Assembly (NCBI GenBank): GCA_024681855.1
Contig: JAILAB010000033.1
Location: 1 to 39,509 of the forward strand
From: Elusimicrobiales bacterium
GTDB lineage: Bacteria; Elusimicrobiota; Elusimicrobia; Elusimicrobiales; UBA9959
DNA length: 39,509 nt
Direction of reading: 5' to 3'
Shown here piece by piece: positions 1 to 8,430 of this stretch. The notes beneath the pieces were generated by a model. That model was not told the origin of the DNA. It made no database searches and was given only the letters and a program-made list of their open reading frames with translations. Every line of letters begins with the position of its first letter. Within the stretch, counting starts at the first letter, position 1. A program made the position numbers and the translations under genes.

Positions 1-776
1 GGATATTTTTCAGCATAGCTAAAAACCGAAGTGAAAAATTCGCTGGCCTTGTATTCGGAGTCTGCCAGGTCTATCAGCTCTATTGCTTTGATTATATAGC
101 CTATCATGTCGCTTATAGCTCTCATGCCCGCAGTCTTGTAATCATTCGCGCATATATCTATGATATGCCGGCATACTTCTTCTGCTTTTTCGTATTCGCC
201 AATTCTGCATGAAAGTTCAAGTTCCTTTGAGGCAAGTTCTACATTGGCGGGGGATTCCTTCCTTAATGTTCTGACAAGATCAAGTGCCTGTGGAAACTGT
301 CTTTTTTCGATAAGATCGTCAATCTTGTGTTCCAGAACCATGTTGTGCATTCCGCTGTCATAAAATTTTATAAGGCCGTTATTAAGCTCGCGCAGATAGG
401 AATCCTTGCTTTTTACGGCATCATTATGGGAAATTTCCTTCATGGCGTATTTTGCGTTTTTTTCTTCCCTGTTCTCGTGGAATTCAAAAAAAATCATTCC
501 TCTTCTTTGTGTTATATTGTTATCGTAGCCGCATTGCATTAGTACTTCTATGTCCCTGCGAAGGCTGCGCATTGACACATTGTATTCGGGGCTTGTCTCC
601 TTTAGTCTGTTAAGAATGTCCTGCAGCGATACCTCATGCCTGTTTGCTATAAGTATGCTGAAAACAGTCAGAATACGATGAACCCTTTGAATGGTTTTCT
701 GATTCTTGCCGTCGTTTTTCTGATTCTTGCCGTATTTTATGCTGATTGCTCCGTAGTCTTTTCCTGTCCGCCTCAT
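1..776 (-). CDS. HTH-TPR regulatory-type protein, C-terminus cut by window edge
   Basis: My own reverse-strand reading gives an open frame from ATG at 776 to the window edge, with no stop. Upstream lies AAGGAG (minus strand) about 8 nt from the ATG. The first 100 residues include a winged-helix-like HTH of the DeoR/WYL style (RVHRILTVFSILIANRHEVS, then SMRSLRRDIEVLMQCGY). After that come helical repeats of tetratricopeptide character (GLIKFYDSGMHNMVLEHKID, then FPQALDLVRTLRK and EYEKAEEVCRHII). This repeat part aligns with the N-terminal repeats of the next gene (853-2469). A role as a DNA-binding regulator with a TPR sensing or partner-binding domain is inference. The dyad at 821-842 lies 46 nt upstream and could be its own operator. 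Confidence 0.75.
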   Translation of the reverse strand, partial: MRRTGKDYGAISIKYGKNQKNDGKNQKTIQRVHRILTVFSILIANRHEVSLQDILNRLKETSPEYNVSMRSLRRDIEVLMQCGYDNNITQRRGMIFFEFHENREEKNAKYAMKEISHNDAVKSKDSYLRELNNGLIKFYDSGMHNMVLEHKIDDLIEKRQFPQALDLVRTLRKESPANVELASKELELSCRIGEYEKAEEVCRHIIDICANDYKTAGMRAISDMIGYIIKAIELIDLADSEYKASEFFTSVFSYAEKY

Positions 777-820
777 AAAGAATCTCCTTATTTTGGATAT
801 AATATCATATTACATCATTA

Positions 821-842
821 TTTTGACAGCATGTTGTCAAAA
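821..842. promoter_or_regulatory. Dyad operator candidate, copy 1 (TGACAGCATGTTGTCA)
   Basis: Perfect 8-bp arms TTTTGACA and TGTCAAAA are separated by GCATGT. The dyad sits about 46 nt upstream of the HTH-TPR gene start (776, minus). The same TGACA-GCATnn-TGTCA core recurs at 2512-2527, 5208-5223 and, with one change, 13974-13989. The minus-strand reading also contains a perfect TTGACA, so it may overlap a -35 element. I found no convincing -10 at the right spacing. Confidence 0.6.
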
Positions 843-852
843 ATATTCATGT

Positions 853-2469
853 TCAGATTTTGTTCTGTTCAATTTTTTCTTTTAATTCAATGGCATTTCT
901 GTTGCCCGGCCATTTGGCAAGTGTCCTGTTAAGCAGGTCTATGGCTTTTGCCGTGCGGTCATTATAATCCAGATCCTTAGCCATTTGCAGCAGAAAATCT
1001 GGCATTTCCGTATGTGAGGGAGCAGCGGATTCAATCATTTTGTTTAAAAGGCCGCTTCTGTTAAGGGCTTCGTAAATCATGGCATAATTTGTAAAGCGTT
1101 TTTCCTTAAGGCATGATTCCGCTACAATGTTCATGGCCTGTTCTTCTCTGCCGTCTCTGGCAAGCATTGCTACCCTTATTGCTGTTGCCGCTGCGGCCAG
1201 TTTCTCGTATAAGAGCGGATGAAAATTCCCTTTTTCAAGTTCTGGCAGAAGTTTTGCCGCGTCATCAGACATTCCTGTTTCAAGATAGATATATGCAAGA
1301 TCAAGCATAAGGTTTGCTTTATGCCGGTTATTTCTGGTTTTTTCCATAAATTCCTTCATGCAGGCAATCATTTCTTCTTTTCTGCCCAGTTCTTCAAGAA
1401 TAGATATTTTTAGGAATTCTACCTCTTCCCTCATGTCATCTGTTCCGCCACAGTGCCTTCCCTGGCTGTTATCCTGATTTTTCAGGTATTCATTGCAAAT
1501 GTCCAGCGCTTCGTCATAACGTTTAAGTTCTTCTAAAATATGAATTCTGCTTACGGCGAAAATTTCCCTGTTTTCCGGACGGCAGCAGAAGGCCAGCGCT
1601 TTTTTCAGCCTTAAAGTGCTTTCAAGATGTAGGTGCATATTGCTAATTGATGTTTTACGGCTGCTGATGAATGATGTTTCCGCTTCACGGTGCGCTATTA
1701 TGTGGACCATTCCCATTGCTTCGGTGAATCTGCCCATTTCGCATAAAATGTCCATTTTTTTATTGTATGCTTCCGTCAGGGAATCGCAGTATTCATCGTT
1801 ATTATAAGATCCGCTTACAATAGCTTTGTCAAGTTCAACAAGTGCCTCATTGTATCTGTTGCATTCTGTTAAATACCATATTTTGTACTTTTTAAGATAT
1901 TCCCGGATGTCCTGTCTTTCCAGGAATGATATGGCTTCTTTTTTTCTGTTCTGTTCCTTAAGATAGCGGAATCGGTATTGAGCGAAACATTCTTTTTCTT
2001 TTTTTGGAATGTTTTCATTGTTTATTACGCTGTCAAAGAATGACTGGGCCTTTTCTGTCTGGCCGCTTTCTTCAAGCATTTCCATTTTTGTTTCCGCTAT
2101 TCTGTGCCAGTTGCCTATGTCTGAATCATAAGGGATTATGGCTAATGCTTTTTCGCACATTTCCAGTGCCCTTTCGTAATTTTTCTGTATGCGGTATATT
2201 TTCAACATTTCTTCTGCATAAAACAGATCGTCTGTGTATCTTTGCTCCATCGCTTTCAAAAAATCAAGAGCTTCGTCATATTTCCCGTTCGTTATTAAAT
2301 CTGACAGCCTGCTTTTAATAAGATCCTTATGCGTATATAAGGAATAATACTTTATAAGCCCGCCGGAAAGATCTTCCAGGAAATGCTTTTCCCTTTGCGC
2401 AGCTTTTTCATGTAAGATGCCTGAAAACTGCGCAGCCTTGCCGCCATTGCATGAATTATTGTCTGTCAT
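853..2469 (-). CDS. Tetratricopeptide-repeat protein, paralogue of the upstream HTH-TPR protein
   Basis: Start chosen at ATG 2469 (MTDNNSCNGG) because GGGAG lies 5 nt upstream. The longer reading to 2520 would run through the operator-like dyad at 2512-2527. The protein is about 538 aa, almost wholly helical, with many 34-residue TPR-like units (for example NYERALEMCEKALAIIPYDS, RYDEALDICNEYLK, RTAKAIDLLNRTLAKWPGN). There is no signal peptide, membrane segment or enzymatic motif. Its residues from GLIKYYSLYTHKDLIKSRLS onward match the part of the neighbouring 1-776 protein that follows its HTH, so it looks like a paralogue that lacks, or has lost, the DNA-binding domain. A scaffold or partner-binding role is inferred; the target is unknown. 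Confidence 0.8.
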   Translation of the reverse strand: MTDNNSCNGGKAAQFSGILHEKAAQREKHFLEDLSGGLIKYYSLYTHKDLIKSRLSDLITNGKYDEALDFLKAMEQRYTDDLFYAEEMLKIYRIQKNYERALEMCEKALAIIPYDSDIGNWHRIAETKMEMLEESGQTEKAQSFFDSVINNENIPKKEKECFAQYRFRYLKEQNRKKEAISFLERQDIREYLKKYKIWYLTECNRYNEALVELDKAIVSGSYNNDEYCDSLTEAYNKKMDILCEMGRFTEAMGMVHIIAHREAETSFISSRKTSISNMHLHLESTLRLKKALAFCCRPENREIFAVSRIHILEELKRYDEALDICNEYLKNQDNSQGRHCGGTDDMREEVEFLKISILEELGRKEEMIACMKEFMEKTRNNRHKANLMLDLAYIYLETGMSDDAAKLLPELEKGNFHPLLYEKLAAAATAIRVAMLARDGREEQAMNIVAESCLKEKRFTNYAMIYEALNRSGLLNKMIESAAPSHTEMPDFLLQMAKDLDYNDRTAKAIDLLNRTLAKWPGNRNAIELKEKIEQNKI

Positions 2470-2507
2470 ATTTTCTCCCGATGATGTTATAGATAGTATG
2501 CAATATG

Positions 2508-2529
2508 TTTCTGACAGCATATTGTCAAA
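2508..2529. promoter_or_regulatory. Dyad operator candidate, copy 2
   Basis: TGACA (2512-2516), GCATAT, TGTCA (2523-2527) has the same core and 6-nt spacer as copy 1. It lies 43 nt upstream of the chosen start of the TPR gene (2469, minus), nearly the same distance as copy 1 from its gene. That supports both the 2469 start and a shared regulator. Confidence 0.6.
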
Positions 2530-2652
2530 GTATGCAGGGGTAACTCAGGAAAAATGTTTGTTGGTGTTTGGTACTGTTAAAGTAATCTTTATGTATCAGG
2601 TTCATGTCGTCAGCAATAAATAATAGCCCAATTATTTTTTTGGGGCTTGGCA

Positions 2653-2714
2653 AAAATTTAAACTGCTCTTTAAATTTTCTGTATTTTTATCAAAAGTTTA
2701 AACTATGGTTTAAA
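2653..2714. promoter_or_regulatory. Two adjacent AT-rich inverted repeats in a divergent intergenic region
   Basis: AAAATTTAAA (2653-2662) and TTTAAATTTT (2669-2678) form a perfect 10-bp dyad around CTGCTC. TTTAAAC (2697-2703) and GTTTAAA (2708-2714) form a second 7-bp dyad. The second dyad ends 3 nt before the -35 of the ATPase promoter at 2718-2746, so it is placed to act as an operator. Regulator unknown. Confidence 0.45.
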
Positions 2715-2717
2715 AAA

Positions 2718-2746
2718 TTGACTTTTTGGAAATAGTCTGTTAGAAT
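2718..2746 (+). promoter_or_regulatory. Sigma-70 promoter of the first DUF4143 ATPase
   Basis: TTGACT (2718-2723), a 17-bp spacer, then TAGAAT (2741-2746). The start codon follows after only 7 nt, so the transcript should begin at or beside the ATG at 2754. There is no Shine-Dalgarno sequence. Confidence 0.75.
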
Positions 2747-2753
2747 ATCTTAT

Positions 2754-3947
2754 ATGATAGAACGTCCTATATACCTGAACAGGCTTAAATTATTTAAGGG
2801 AAAACAGCTTATAAAAGTCATTACCGGCATACGACGATGCGGAAAATCAGTGCTGCTGGAACTTTACCGCAAGTATCTGCTTTCAGCCGGGGTACTCCCA
2901 CGTCAGATACAGTCCTATAATTTTGAGGAATTTGCCAATGACGGCCTGCGCGATGCGGCTAAACTTCATGAGCATATATTGAGCCATGCCGTGAAAGGAC
3001 GTAAAAATTACATTTTTCTTGACGAAATACAGAATGTCCCACAATTCCAGCGTGCGGTTGACAGTCTTTATGTGCGGCGTGATTTTGACATTTATATAAC
3101 CGGCTCAAATTCCAATCTTCTTTCCGGGGAGCTTGCGACGCTTCTTTCCGGCAGATATGTTGAAATACAGATGCTTCCGCTTTCATTTAAGGAATATGTT
3201 TCCGCCCATAAGGATAAATCAAATCTGCCTAAACTGTATCAGTCATATATAATGGAAAGTTCATTCCCATATACCATCACGATGAAAGGACAGCAGGCAA
3301 TTGATGTTTATCTTAAGGGTATTCTGGATTCAATTGTAATAAAGGACATTGTTTCAAGGCATAAGATAACAGCTACGGAAGACCTGTACCGCATTATCAG
3401 ATTTTTGTTTGACAATATAGGCAGCATTGTTTCCATAAAGAAAATAAGCGACGCAATGACATCTGCCGGATATAGGATTTCTGTGCCTACGGTTGAAAAA
3501 TATGTGTCAGCCCTTTCGGAATGTTTTGTCCTTTACCCAGTCAGCCGTTATGACATAAAAGGAAAGCAGTATCTGCAAAGCGGACAGAAATATTATATGG
3601 CAGACATCGGTCTCCGCAGGGCCATGCTTGAAAAACAAGTGTCGGATACGGGAAGAATGCTTGAAAACATAGTCTATCTGGAACTTGCTCGCCGGGGATA
3701 CAAGGTTTTCACTGGCAGGGCTGACGAAAGAGAGATTGATTTTGTCGCATTGAATTCCGAAGGTACTGAATATTATCAGGTTTCGCAGACTGTCCTTGCC
3801 GAAGAGACATTGCAGCGTGAATTAGTCCCGTTGCGGAAAATAAAGGACAACTATCCAAAATTCCTGCTTACAATGGATTACCTGCCAGTGTCGTCATATA
3901 ATGGGATAAAGCCGCTCAATGTATTTGAATGGCTTATGAATATTTAG
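2754..3947 (+). CDS. AAA-family ATPase with C-terminal DUF4143 (nuclease-like) domain
   Basis: 397 aa, a typical length for the family. Walker A is GIRRCGKSVLLE near residues 25-36 and Walker B is YIFLDEIQ near residues 87-94. The sensor-like stretch YITGSNSNLLSGE and a helical middle region follow. The C-terminus has EIDFVALNSEG...YYQVSQ, the degenerate PD-(D/E)XK-like signature (E-I-D, then Q where Lys is usual) seen in DUF4143 proteins. The family is common in gut anaerobes and spirochaetes and its biological role is not settled. It has a full-length paralogue at 9606-10814 (shared MI-RP start, IRRCGKS, LSGRYV, LSFREY/LSFKEY). It is predicted to be a leaderless transcript. Confidence 0.9.
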   Translation: MIERPIYLNRLKLFKGKQLIKVITGIRRCGKSVLLELYRKYLLSAGVLPRQIQSYNFEEFANDGLRDAAKLHEHILSHAVKGRKNYIFLDEIQNVPQFQRAVDSLYVRRDFDIYITGSNSNLLSGELATLLSGRYVEIQMLPLSFKEYVSAHKDKSNLPKLYQSYIMESSFPYTITMKGQQAIDVYLKGILDSIVIKDIVSRHKITATEDLYRIIRFLFDNIGSIVSIKKISDAMTSAGYRISVPTVEKYVSALSECFVLYPVSRYDIKGKQYLQSGQKYYMADIGLRRAMLEKQVSDTGRMLENIVYLELARRGYKVFTGRADEREIDFVALNSEGTEYYQVSQTVLAEETLQRELVPLRKIKDNYPKFLLTMDYLPVSSYNGIKPLNVFEWLMNI

Positions 3948-3960
3948 AAAAACTGCAAGG

Positions 3961-4995
3961 TCATATTTCAAACCGCCTGAATCTGCCTGTTTTGTAATCT
4001 TTCAGCAGTATTTCCGGCTTATTCATGACGGCACATAATTCTTCCGCTATTCTGCAAAGAAGTTCACTGTCCGCGTTTAAAATCTCTATGCACAGGCTGC
4101 CGCTGTTATATCTGCGTGGTTTTACAGGGCTGAAATACATTCCGAAGAAAAAATATCCTAAGCTGAAGCATTTTGTTTCCTTCCTTTTGCGAAGTATTTC
4201 CATTATTATGTTCTCATGGCGAAGGCCTTGATTTATCGGTTTCAGTCTGTTTTTCAGCCAGCTGATTATTCTGCCTATTTGCCTGCTTTTATATTTATGG
4301 CTTGACTTTTCCTCTGGGAGAATTATTATTCCGCCTTTACTTGAAAAATCCTCCCTTTCGTCTATAATAAAACTTCGGAAACAGAAAATGCCGTCTTCCG
4401 GTTTTTTATATGTGATAAATTCCGCAATTAGCTTTTCTTCGGAGAACTGTGCGTTTATCTCATCTGCATACATTTTTGATATTTCATGCCAGCCTCCAGG
4501 ATTCAGGTAATGTTTGAACATAAGGTCTGAATCGGCAGCAAATTTCCTTACCATTTCGCCAAATTCCTCAAAAGTGATTGCCATTCCTTCCCATGGCCTT
4601 ATCTGATTGTACAGCTTGTACGCTATAAGGCAGCGGCGGTAATAGCCTTTGTCAATTTCGGGGTGATTTGCAATAAACTTTTTTATATCCTCATAATACT
4701 TTTCGGGGTTGGACCAGCCGCATTGTGGCTCGTCGTCCATATAGAATCTGTCTTCAACATAGTTCCAGTGCCGGTCATCTCTAAATTCCAAACGAAATTC
4801 ATATCCGCATATTTCAAGAATGATGTCATGGCCTGCATGATCTTCCCGTCTCCATTTGCCGTAAATTTCAAATTTAAACAGATGTTTCCCTGTAAATTCT
4901 CCCTGAAGGCATAAGGATTTGTCTTTTAAGAACGGTATATGCCAGCGTGGTATAAATATAAACGAATATTTCCTGATTTTGTCGGATATGCTCAT
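3961..4995 (-). CDS. Hypothetical protein, unknown family
   Basis: 344 aa from ATG 4995 (MSISDKIRKYSF). This start has GAGGAA 8 nt upstream, and the longer reading from 5034 would run into a dispersed repeat (5032-5180). The protein is soluble, rich in aromatic and charged residues (IFIPRWHIPFLKD, PRRYNSGSLCIEIL) and has no signal peptide or membrane helix. I do not recognise a family. It is convergent with the ATPase, 13 nt away. A dyad of the TGACAGCATnnTGTCA type lies about 210 nt upstream with the repeat in between. This would fit a repeat that landed between operator and gene, but that is speculative. Confidence 0.7.
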   Translation of the reverse strand: MSISDKIRKYSFIFIPRWHIPFLKDKSLCLQGEFTGKHLFKFEIYGKWRREDHAGHDIILEICGYEFRLEFRDDRHWNYVEDRFYMDDEPQCGWSNPEKYYEDIKKFIANHPEIDKGYYRRCLIAYKLYNQIRPWEGMAITFEEFGEMVRKFAADSDLMFKHYLNPGGWHEISKMYADEINAQFSEEKLIAEFITYKKPEDGIFCFRSFIIDEREDFSSKGGIIILPEEKSSHKYKSRQIGRIISWLKNRLKPINQGLRHENIIMEILRKRKETKCFSLGYFFFGMYFSPVKPRRYNSGSLCIEILNADSELLCRIAEELCAVMNKPEILLKDYKTGRFRRFEI

Positions 4996-5031
4996 AACAT
5001 CTGTTCCTCTTTCCTTTATGGAATTGCCCTG

Positions 5032-5180
5032 CATAAGAATAGCATTGATTTCAGTATTCTCCCGTCATGCTGAACTTGTTTCAGCATCTTTACATTTTAA
5101 TGAGAGCCTGAAATAATTTCAGTGCGGTTCAGTACGGCGGAATCCATTGCATTTGCTCAATACTTTCCTCTAACAGAGTC
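5032..5180 (+). repeat. Dispersed intergenic repeat A, copy R1
   Basis: The copy runs from a CATAAGAATAGCATTGATTT-like end through CCCGTCATGCTGAACTTG and TTTCAGCATC to CTAACAGAGTC. The far end, read on the minus strand (GACTCTGTTAGAGGAAAG), matches the same end of copies R3, R4 and R5. It contains hairpin-forming GCTGAA/TTCAGC arms. It fills most of the gap between the gene ending its 5' side at 4995 and the lipoprotein at 5328. Confidence 0.7.
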
Positions 5181-5207
5181 TATGGAATATATTCTATGTG
5201 AAGATTT

Positions 5208-5223
5208 TGACAGCATTGTGTCA
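5208..5223. promoter_or_regulatory. Dyad operator candidate, copy 3
   Basis: TGACA, GCATTG, TGTCA is an exact match to the core and spacing of copies 1 and 2. It lies 105 nt upstream of the lipoprotein start (5328, plus) and 213 nt upstream of the unknown gene at 4995 (minus). Either could be its target. Confidence 0.5.
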
Positions 5224-5327
5224 GCGTTGGAAAAGGGGAATTTTTTTCATAAATCTTGTCCTGTGCGGCGCAATGCCGTCAAAATCAGTTTGTAGAATTT
5301 AATCAGGTTTTTTTAAGGAGAACAACT

Positions 5328-5807
5328 ATGAAAAACAAAATGACATATTTTATGACAGCGGCTGTTTTATGCCTTGCATTAGGAGCATGTTCGTCTTCGC
5401 CTAAAAAACAGCTGGATTTCAGAACTCTGACAGGCAAATACGGCATAGTCGGAGGCCCGGAGTTTAAGGACTATGAAATAAAAGACCTTATTTTTGCCAC
5501 CGTAAATATGGACGCAGGCGCCATAAATGACAATGTGGACAAAGGGATAATAGAAGAAATTCTGCTAAAAAAAGCCAAAGAGGCCGGAGGCGAAGACATA
5601 ATAAATGTTCGTGTATGGCGCAAGGATGTGCGTGAGCAGGGCACAAAGGAAAAACACGTTTTTGAATACCATGCGAGCGCATTGGCCATAAAATATACCC
5701 ATACAATAAAAAACTGGGAAAATGCCAAAGAAGATACTTCCCTGTCAGAGCAGCCCGCCGCAAAAGCAAAAAAAGGCCTGCTGAAGAAAATAGGGGTAGG
5801 CAAATAA
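5328..5807 (+). CDS. Small lipoprotein of unknown function
   Basis: Start at ATG 5328 is fixed by AAGGAG 7 nt upstream. The signal peptide (MKNKMTYFMTAAVLCLALGA) ends in a lipobox LGAC, giving a mature protein of about 140 aa attached through Cys. The body (ILLKKAKEAGGEDIINVRVW, then a hydrophobic stretch HASALAIKYTH) suggests a small alpha/beta domain. The tail is Lys/Ala-rich. There is no enzymatic motif and I do not recognise the family. It is followed 18 nt later by the beta-barrel gene at 5826, so the two are probably co-transcribed and may work together at the outer membrane. Confidence 0.8.
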   Translation: MKNKMTYFMTAAVLCLALGACSSSPKKQLDFRTLTGKYGIVGGPEFKDYEIKDLIFATVNMDAGAINDNVDKGIIEEILLKKAKEAGGEDIINVRVWRKDVREQGTKEKHVFEYHASALAIKYTHTIKNWENAKEDTSLSEQPAAKAKKGLLKKIGVGK

Positions 5808-5825
5808 ACATTAAGGATTAATTTT

Positions 5826-6824
5826 ATGAAACATATTTGTATTGCGGCTGTTTTTGCCGCACTTACTGCATTCAGTCCGCACTATGCGTTGGCGGCGGAA
5901 TGTTATGGCATGGACGAGAACCTTAACTCCGTGCCTGTGGACTGCTCCACCGGGGAACGCATATATTCTCCGGCGGAAAAAGCTGTAATGGCAGCACAAA
6001 GACGCAAAGAAGCCGCCAGCAGAGCCGCAGAAGAGAAGAAAAAAGCGGAAGAAGAAGCTAAGGCAAAGGCCGAGGCTGAAGCAAAAGCCAAATCGGAGGC
6101 AGAGGCTAAAAAAGAAGCGGAGAGAAAAACTGCTGCATCCGCCGCCAAATCTGAAATTTCCCAAAGAAAGGAAAATATTTCAGTTTTTGACGGCATAAAA
6201 AAGATTAAGATAGGCAGAAAAATATATAGCATAAACTCTGTTTATTTCAGCGGAGACACAGCTCTTATAGAAGCAGCGCAGGAACTTCCAAAATGGGAAC
6301 TGTCAGGTTATTTCTCCCAGCCTTCATTTGCCGATGAACCAATAGGATATTATGGCAATGATGTTGAGGCGGCAACGGTAAAGGCAGCTTATGGCGGCAC
6401 ATTGTCTTACAGCCTGTGGCCATGGCTTGCCTTGGGGGCAGGTTATGAAAAAATCGGTAAAACAAGTGATTACTGCTGGCGGGAAGCCTTTTATACATAT
6501 AAAGGCTGGATGGTCCGAATGAAATTGACGCTTAACCCGTCTAATACATTCCGCATTTATCTGCCGGTTTCCGTCGGACGGTATGAATATAAATTACAAT
6601 ATGAAGATAATTATTATGAATATGTTAATTATTACTCTTATTGGCACTATTACAGCAGAAATGAAGTAAGAACCAAAACCGTCATAACAGGCGGTGGCGG
6701 AATTGAAATAGGGCTTTCCCGCAATGTCGCTTTCGCAGGGGAATATCTGTTCCCATTGTATCAGGGAGGAAGTCCCGGCAAATTAAAGAATCAGATAAAC
6801 GCCCGCATTAATTACCGCTGGTAA
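5826..6824 (+). CDS. Outer-membrane beta-barrel-type protein with Ala/Lys/Glu coiled coil
   Basis: 332 aa. The N-terminal signal peptide (MKHICIAAVFAALTAFSPHY) ends near ALAA. Residues about 55-105 are an Ala/Lys/Glu-rich coiled coil (AEEKKKAEEEAKAKAEAEAK). The C-terminal half has alternating Tyr-rich strands (YSLWPWLALGAGYEKIG, TFRIYLPVSVGRYEYKL) and ends in ...ARINYRW, a terminal aromatic typical of outer-membrane barrels. Periplasmic coil plus barrel suggests an envelope structural or surface role; a transport function cannot be claimed. It is second in a likely two-gene unit with the lipoprotein at 5328. Confidence 0.75.
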   Translation: MKHICIAAVFAALTAFSPHYALAAECYGMDENLNSVPVDCSTGERIYSPAEKAVMAAQRRKEAASRAAEEKKKAEEEAKAKAEAEAKAKSEAEAKKEAERKTAASAAKSEISQRKENISVFDGIKKIKIGRKIYSINSVYFSGDTALIEAAQELPKWELSGYFSQPSFADEPIGYYGNDVEAATVKAAYGGTLSYSLWPWLALGAGYEKIGKTSDYCWREAFYTYKGWMVRMKLTLNPSNTFRIYLPVSVGRYEYKLQYEDNYYEYVNYYSYWHYYSRNEVRTKTVITGGGGIEIGLSRNVAFAGEYLFPLYQGGSPGKLKNQINARINYRW

Positions 6825-6846
6825 TAAACATGACAATCTTTATGTG

Positions 6847-6872
6847 CTGCCCTGCCGCATGACACAGGGCAG
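6847..6872. terminator. Hairpin between convergent genes
   Basis: CTGCCCTG (6847-6854) and CAGGGCAG (6865-6872) form a perfect 8-bp stem with a 10-nt loop, just after the barrel gene. There is no T-run, so it is at best a weak terminator or an mRNA-end stabiliser. Confidence 0.4.
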
Positions 6873-7019
6873 TACATCTTAAATACAGGTAAAACCATGT
6901 ACTATGAATACAAAATCAAAAAAATATAGTAAGCGAATCCATGTCTGAAGAAGCACTTGAAAGCTCGCTGAATGCATATTCTGATTCTATTATGAATCTG
7001 CTTAAATATCCATGTCTGC

Positions 7020-8096
7020 TTATCTGAATGCGGCTTTGACCTGTTGTATAATACCAGCTGCCGATACCGGTTTTATTCCTATTTTTTCCGCAAGGCGAAG
7101 CATATCCTGTTCCGACGGATTTCCCTTGCCAAGCACAGATGTTGAATGTTCCCCGTTTATTCCGTCAGCAGGGACAAGGTCATAAGCAGGAGACAGTTTC
7201 CATTTGCCATCCTTGCATATAAAGGAAAAATTTTTCGCATGGTCATCCCTGTTTTTCCCTATTACATTGAATGCCATAAGGCGGAACATTTTTTCCGCTT
7301 CCTTTATGTCTTTTGTAATAAACAGGGTAGCATTTATAAGAGTTTCATAATCCAGCGATGGCAGACGGAAATCGGCATTAAGCAGTCCTGCCGCCGTATG
7401 AATGTGTATTTTTCTGCCGTTTGTCCGGTCAAAACGTTTTACGCCAAAATATTTTCCGTCAAAAAGCCTTGTTTCAGGCATTTCCAGCCCGGCCTTTTTT
7501 GCTATAAGTGAGTATTCGTATTCAATGCGGCCTATATCCGCCGGGTCCTGGGAGTTCCTGAATTTTATAAGCCATGCCCCGCCGTCAAAGTTTATCATTG
7601 CTTTTGGCCTTGCTCCGCATGAACTGCCGCATTTTTCCGCAAGCAGGGCAATATCTGCGGTGGAATCGTCATTTAATACTTTATTTGCTTCCTTTTCCAG
7701 GTATTCAAGAGTTTTTTCTTCCTGTGGAACATCAAGCGTATATGCGGGCCTATATGTCAGTGCCCCCATTGTGTTTTCTCCGGCTATGCTCAGGCGGTCC
7801 AAGGGTGAAAGCGAAGCAGGATTTATGCCGTTGCGTCGCAGCAGTCTGTCTAAAAGAAGCCGTCCCCAGCCATCTGGAAGACTGTCATTGAACACGCCGA
7901 AAAGTCCTTCAAAGGGTTCATATCTGCTTGTGAAAACACCTGCTCTTAATGGCAGTGCAACAGGGGATATGGAAAAACCTTTTTTTAGCCATTCCGCCGA
8001 ATACTCAAAAGAGCATAAATTATCATTTCTGAGCGCAATAGTACCTGTGGGTTTTCCATCGTAAAATACTTTAAGGCTTTTTACCGGCTTAATCAT
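7020..8096 (-). CDS. hipA: HipA-family serine/threonine kinase toxin
   Basis: 358 aa, with both HipA domains. The N-terminal couple_hipA-like part includes FEGLFGVFNDSLPDGWGRLL. The kinase core has WLIKF (ATP-binding lysine), NRDDHAKNFSFI (catalytic Asp in the HRD-like loop) and PAYDLVP (metal-binding Asp). Known family members phosphorylate a translation factor or aminoacyl-tRNA synthetase to induce dormancy; the target here is unknown. It overlaps the antitoxin hipB by 8 nt (ATG inside the 3' end of hipB), the usual order with antitoxin first. No key residue appears missing. Confidence 0.92.
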   Translation of the reverse strand: MIKPVKSLKVFYDGKPTGTIALRNDNLCSFEYSAEWLKKGFSISPVALPLRAGVFTSRYEPFEGLFGVFNDSLPDGWGRLLLDRLLRRNGINPASLSPLDRLSIAGENTMGALTYRPAYTLDVPQEEKTLEYLEKEANKVLNDDSTADIALLAEKCGSSCGARPKAMINFDGGAWLIKFRNSQDPADIGRIEYEYSLIAKKAGLEMPETRLFDGKYFGVKRFDRTNGRKIHIHTAAGLLNADFRLPSLDYETLINATLFITKDIKEAEKMFRLMAFNVIGKNRDDHAKNFSFICKDGKWKLSPAYDLVPADGINGEHSTSVLGKGNPSEQDMLRLAEKIGIKPVSAAGIIQQVKAAFR

Positions 8097-8409
8097 TTAT
8101 GCGGCCTCTTTTGCGGGATTTTTTATTTTCAGATGCTATTATTTCTTCTATATGCTGGTAATTTCTTATAGAGAAAAGATGCCTGAACTCTGGCACGGAA
8201 TCAAGAGCTATGGCAATGCCCAGCAGGGATTTTAGGGAAATTTCACCTGTGGCCTCAAATCTTTTGAGCGACCCGAGGCTTACGCCGGAACGCCCTGCAA
8301 GTGCCTGTTGCGTAAGATTAAGCTCCAGCCGCCTTGCCTTTGCCCGTGCGGCAATCCCTTTGGCAAGCATTGCCGGGTTGAAATCTTCTAAAAAATTAGA
8401 AGTTAACAT
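8089..8409 (-). CDS. hipB: HipB-like XRE-family antitoxin
   Basis: 106 aa. An XRE helix-turn-helix lies at about residues 25-75 (RRLELNLTQQALAGRSGVSL, then GSLKRFEATGEISLKSLL). The charged C-terminal tail (ASENKKSRKRGR) is likely disordered, as in antitoxins. It directly precedes and overlaps hipA. As in known HipBA modules it should bind its own promoter; a matching dyad lies at 8431-8459. Confidence 0.9.
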   Translation of the reverse strand: MLTSNFLEDFNPAMLAKGIAARAKARRLELNLTQQALAGRSGVSLGSLKRFEATGEISLKSLLGIAIALDSVPEFRHLFSIRNYQHIEEIIASENKKSRKRGRIND

Positions 8410-8430
8410 ATTATCTCTTAAATGATTATT

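Noticed and set aside
4996-5034. N-terminal extension of the unknown gene at 3961-4995
   Set aside because: The extra residues reach into repeat A copy R1, while ATG 4995 has its own ribosome site.
5811-6232. Long antisense frames opposite the barrel gene
   Set aside because: They are by-products of the Ala/Lys/Glu-rich coding repeat; residue composition is Phe/Ser/Leu-rich low complexity and there is no start signal.
6942-7026. 28-codon frame MSEEALESSLNAYS... between the barrel gene and hipA
   Set aside because: No ribosome site, no recognisable family, and it overlaps the end of hipA; it may be a gene remnant but is too short to support.
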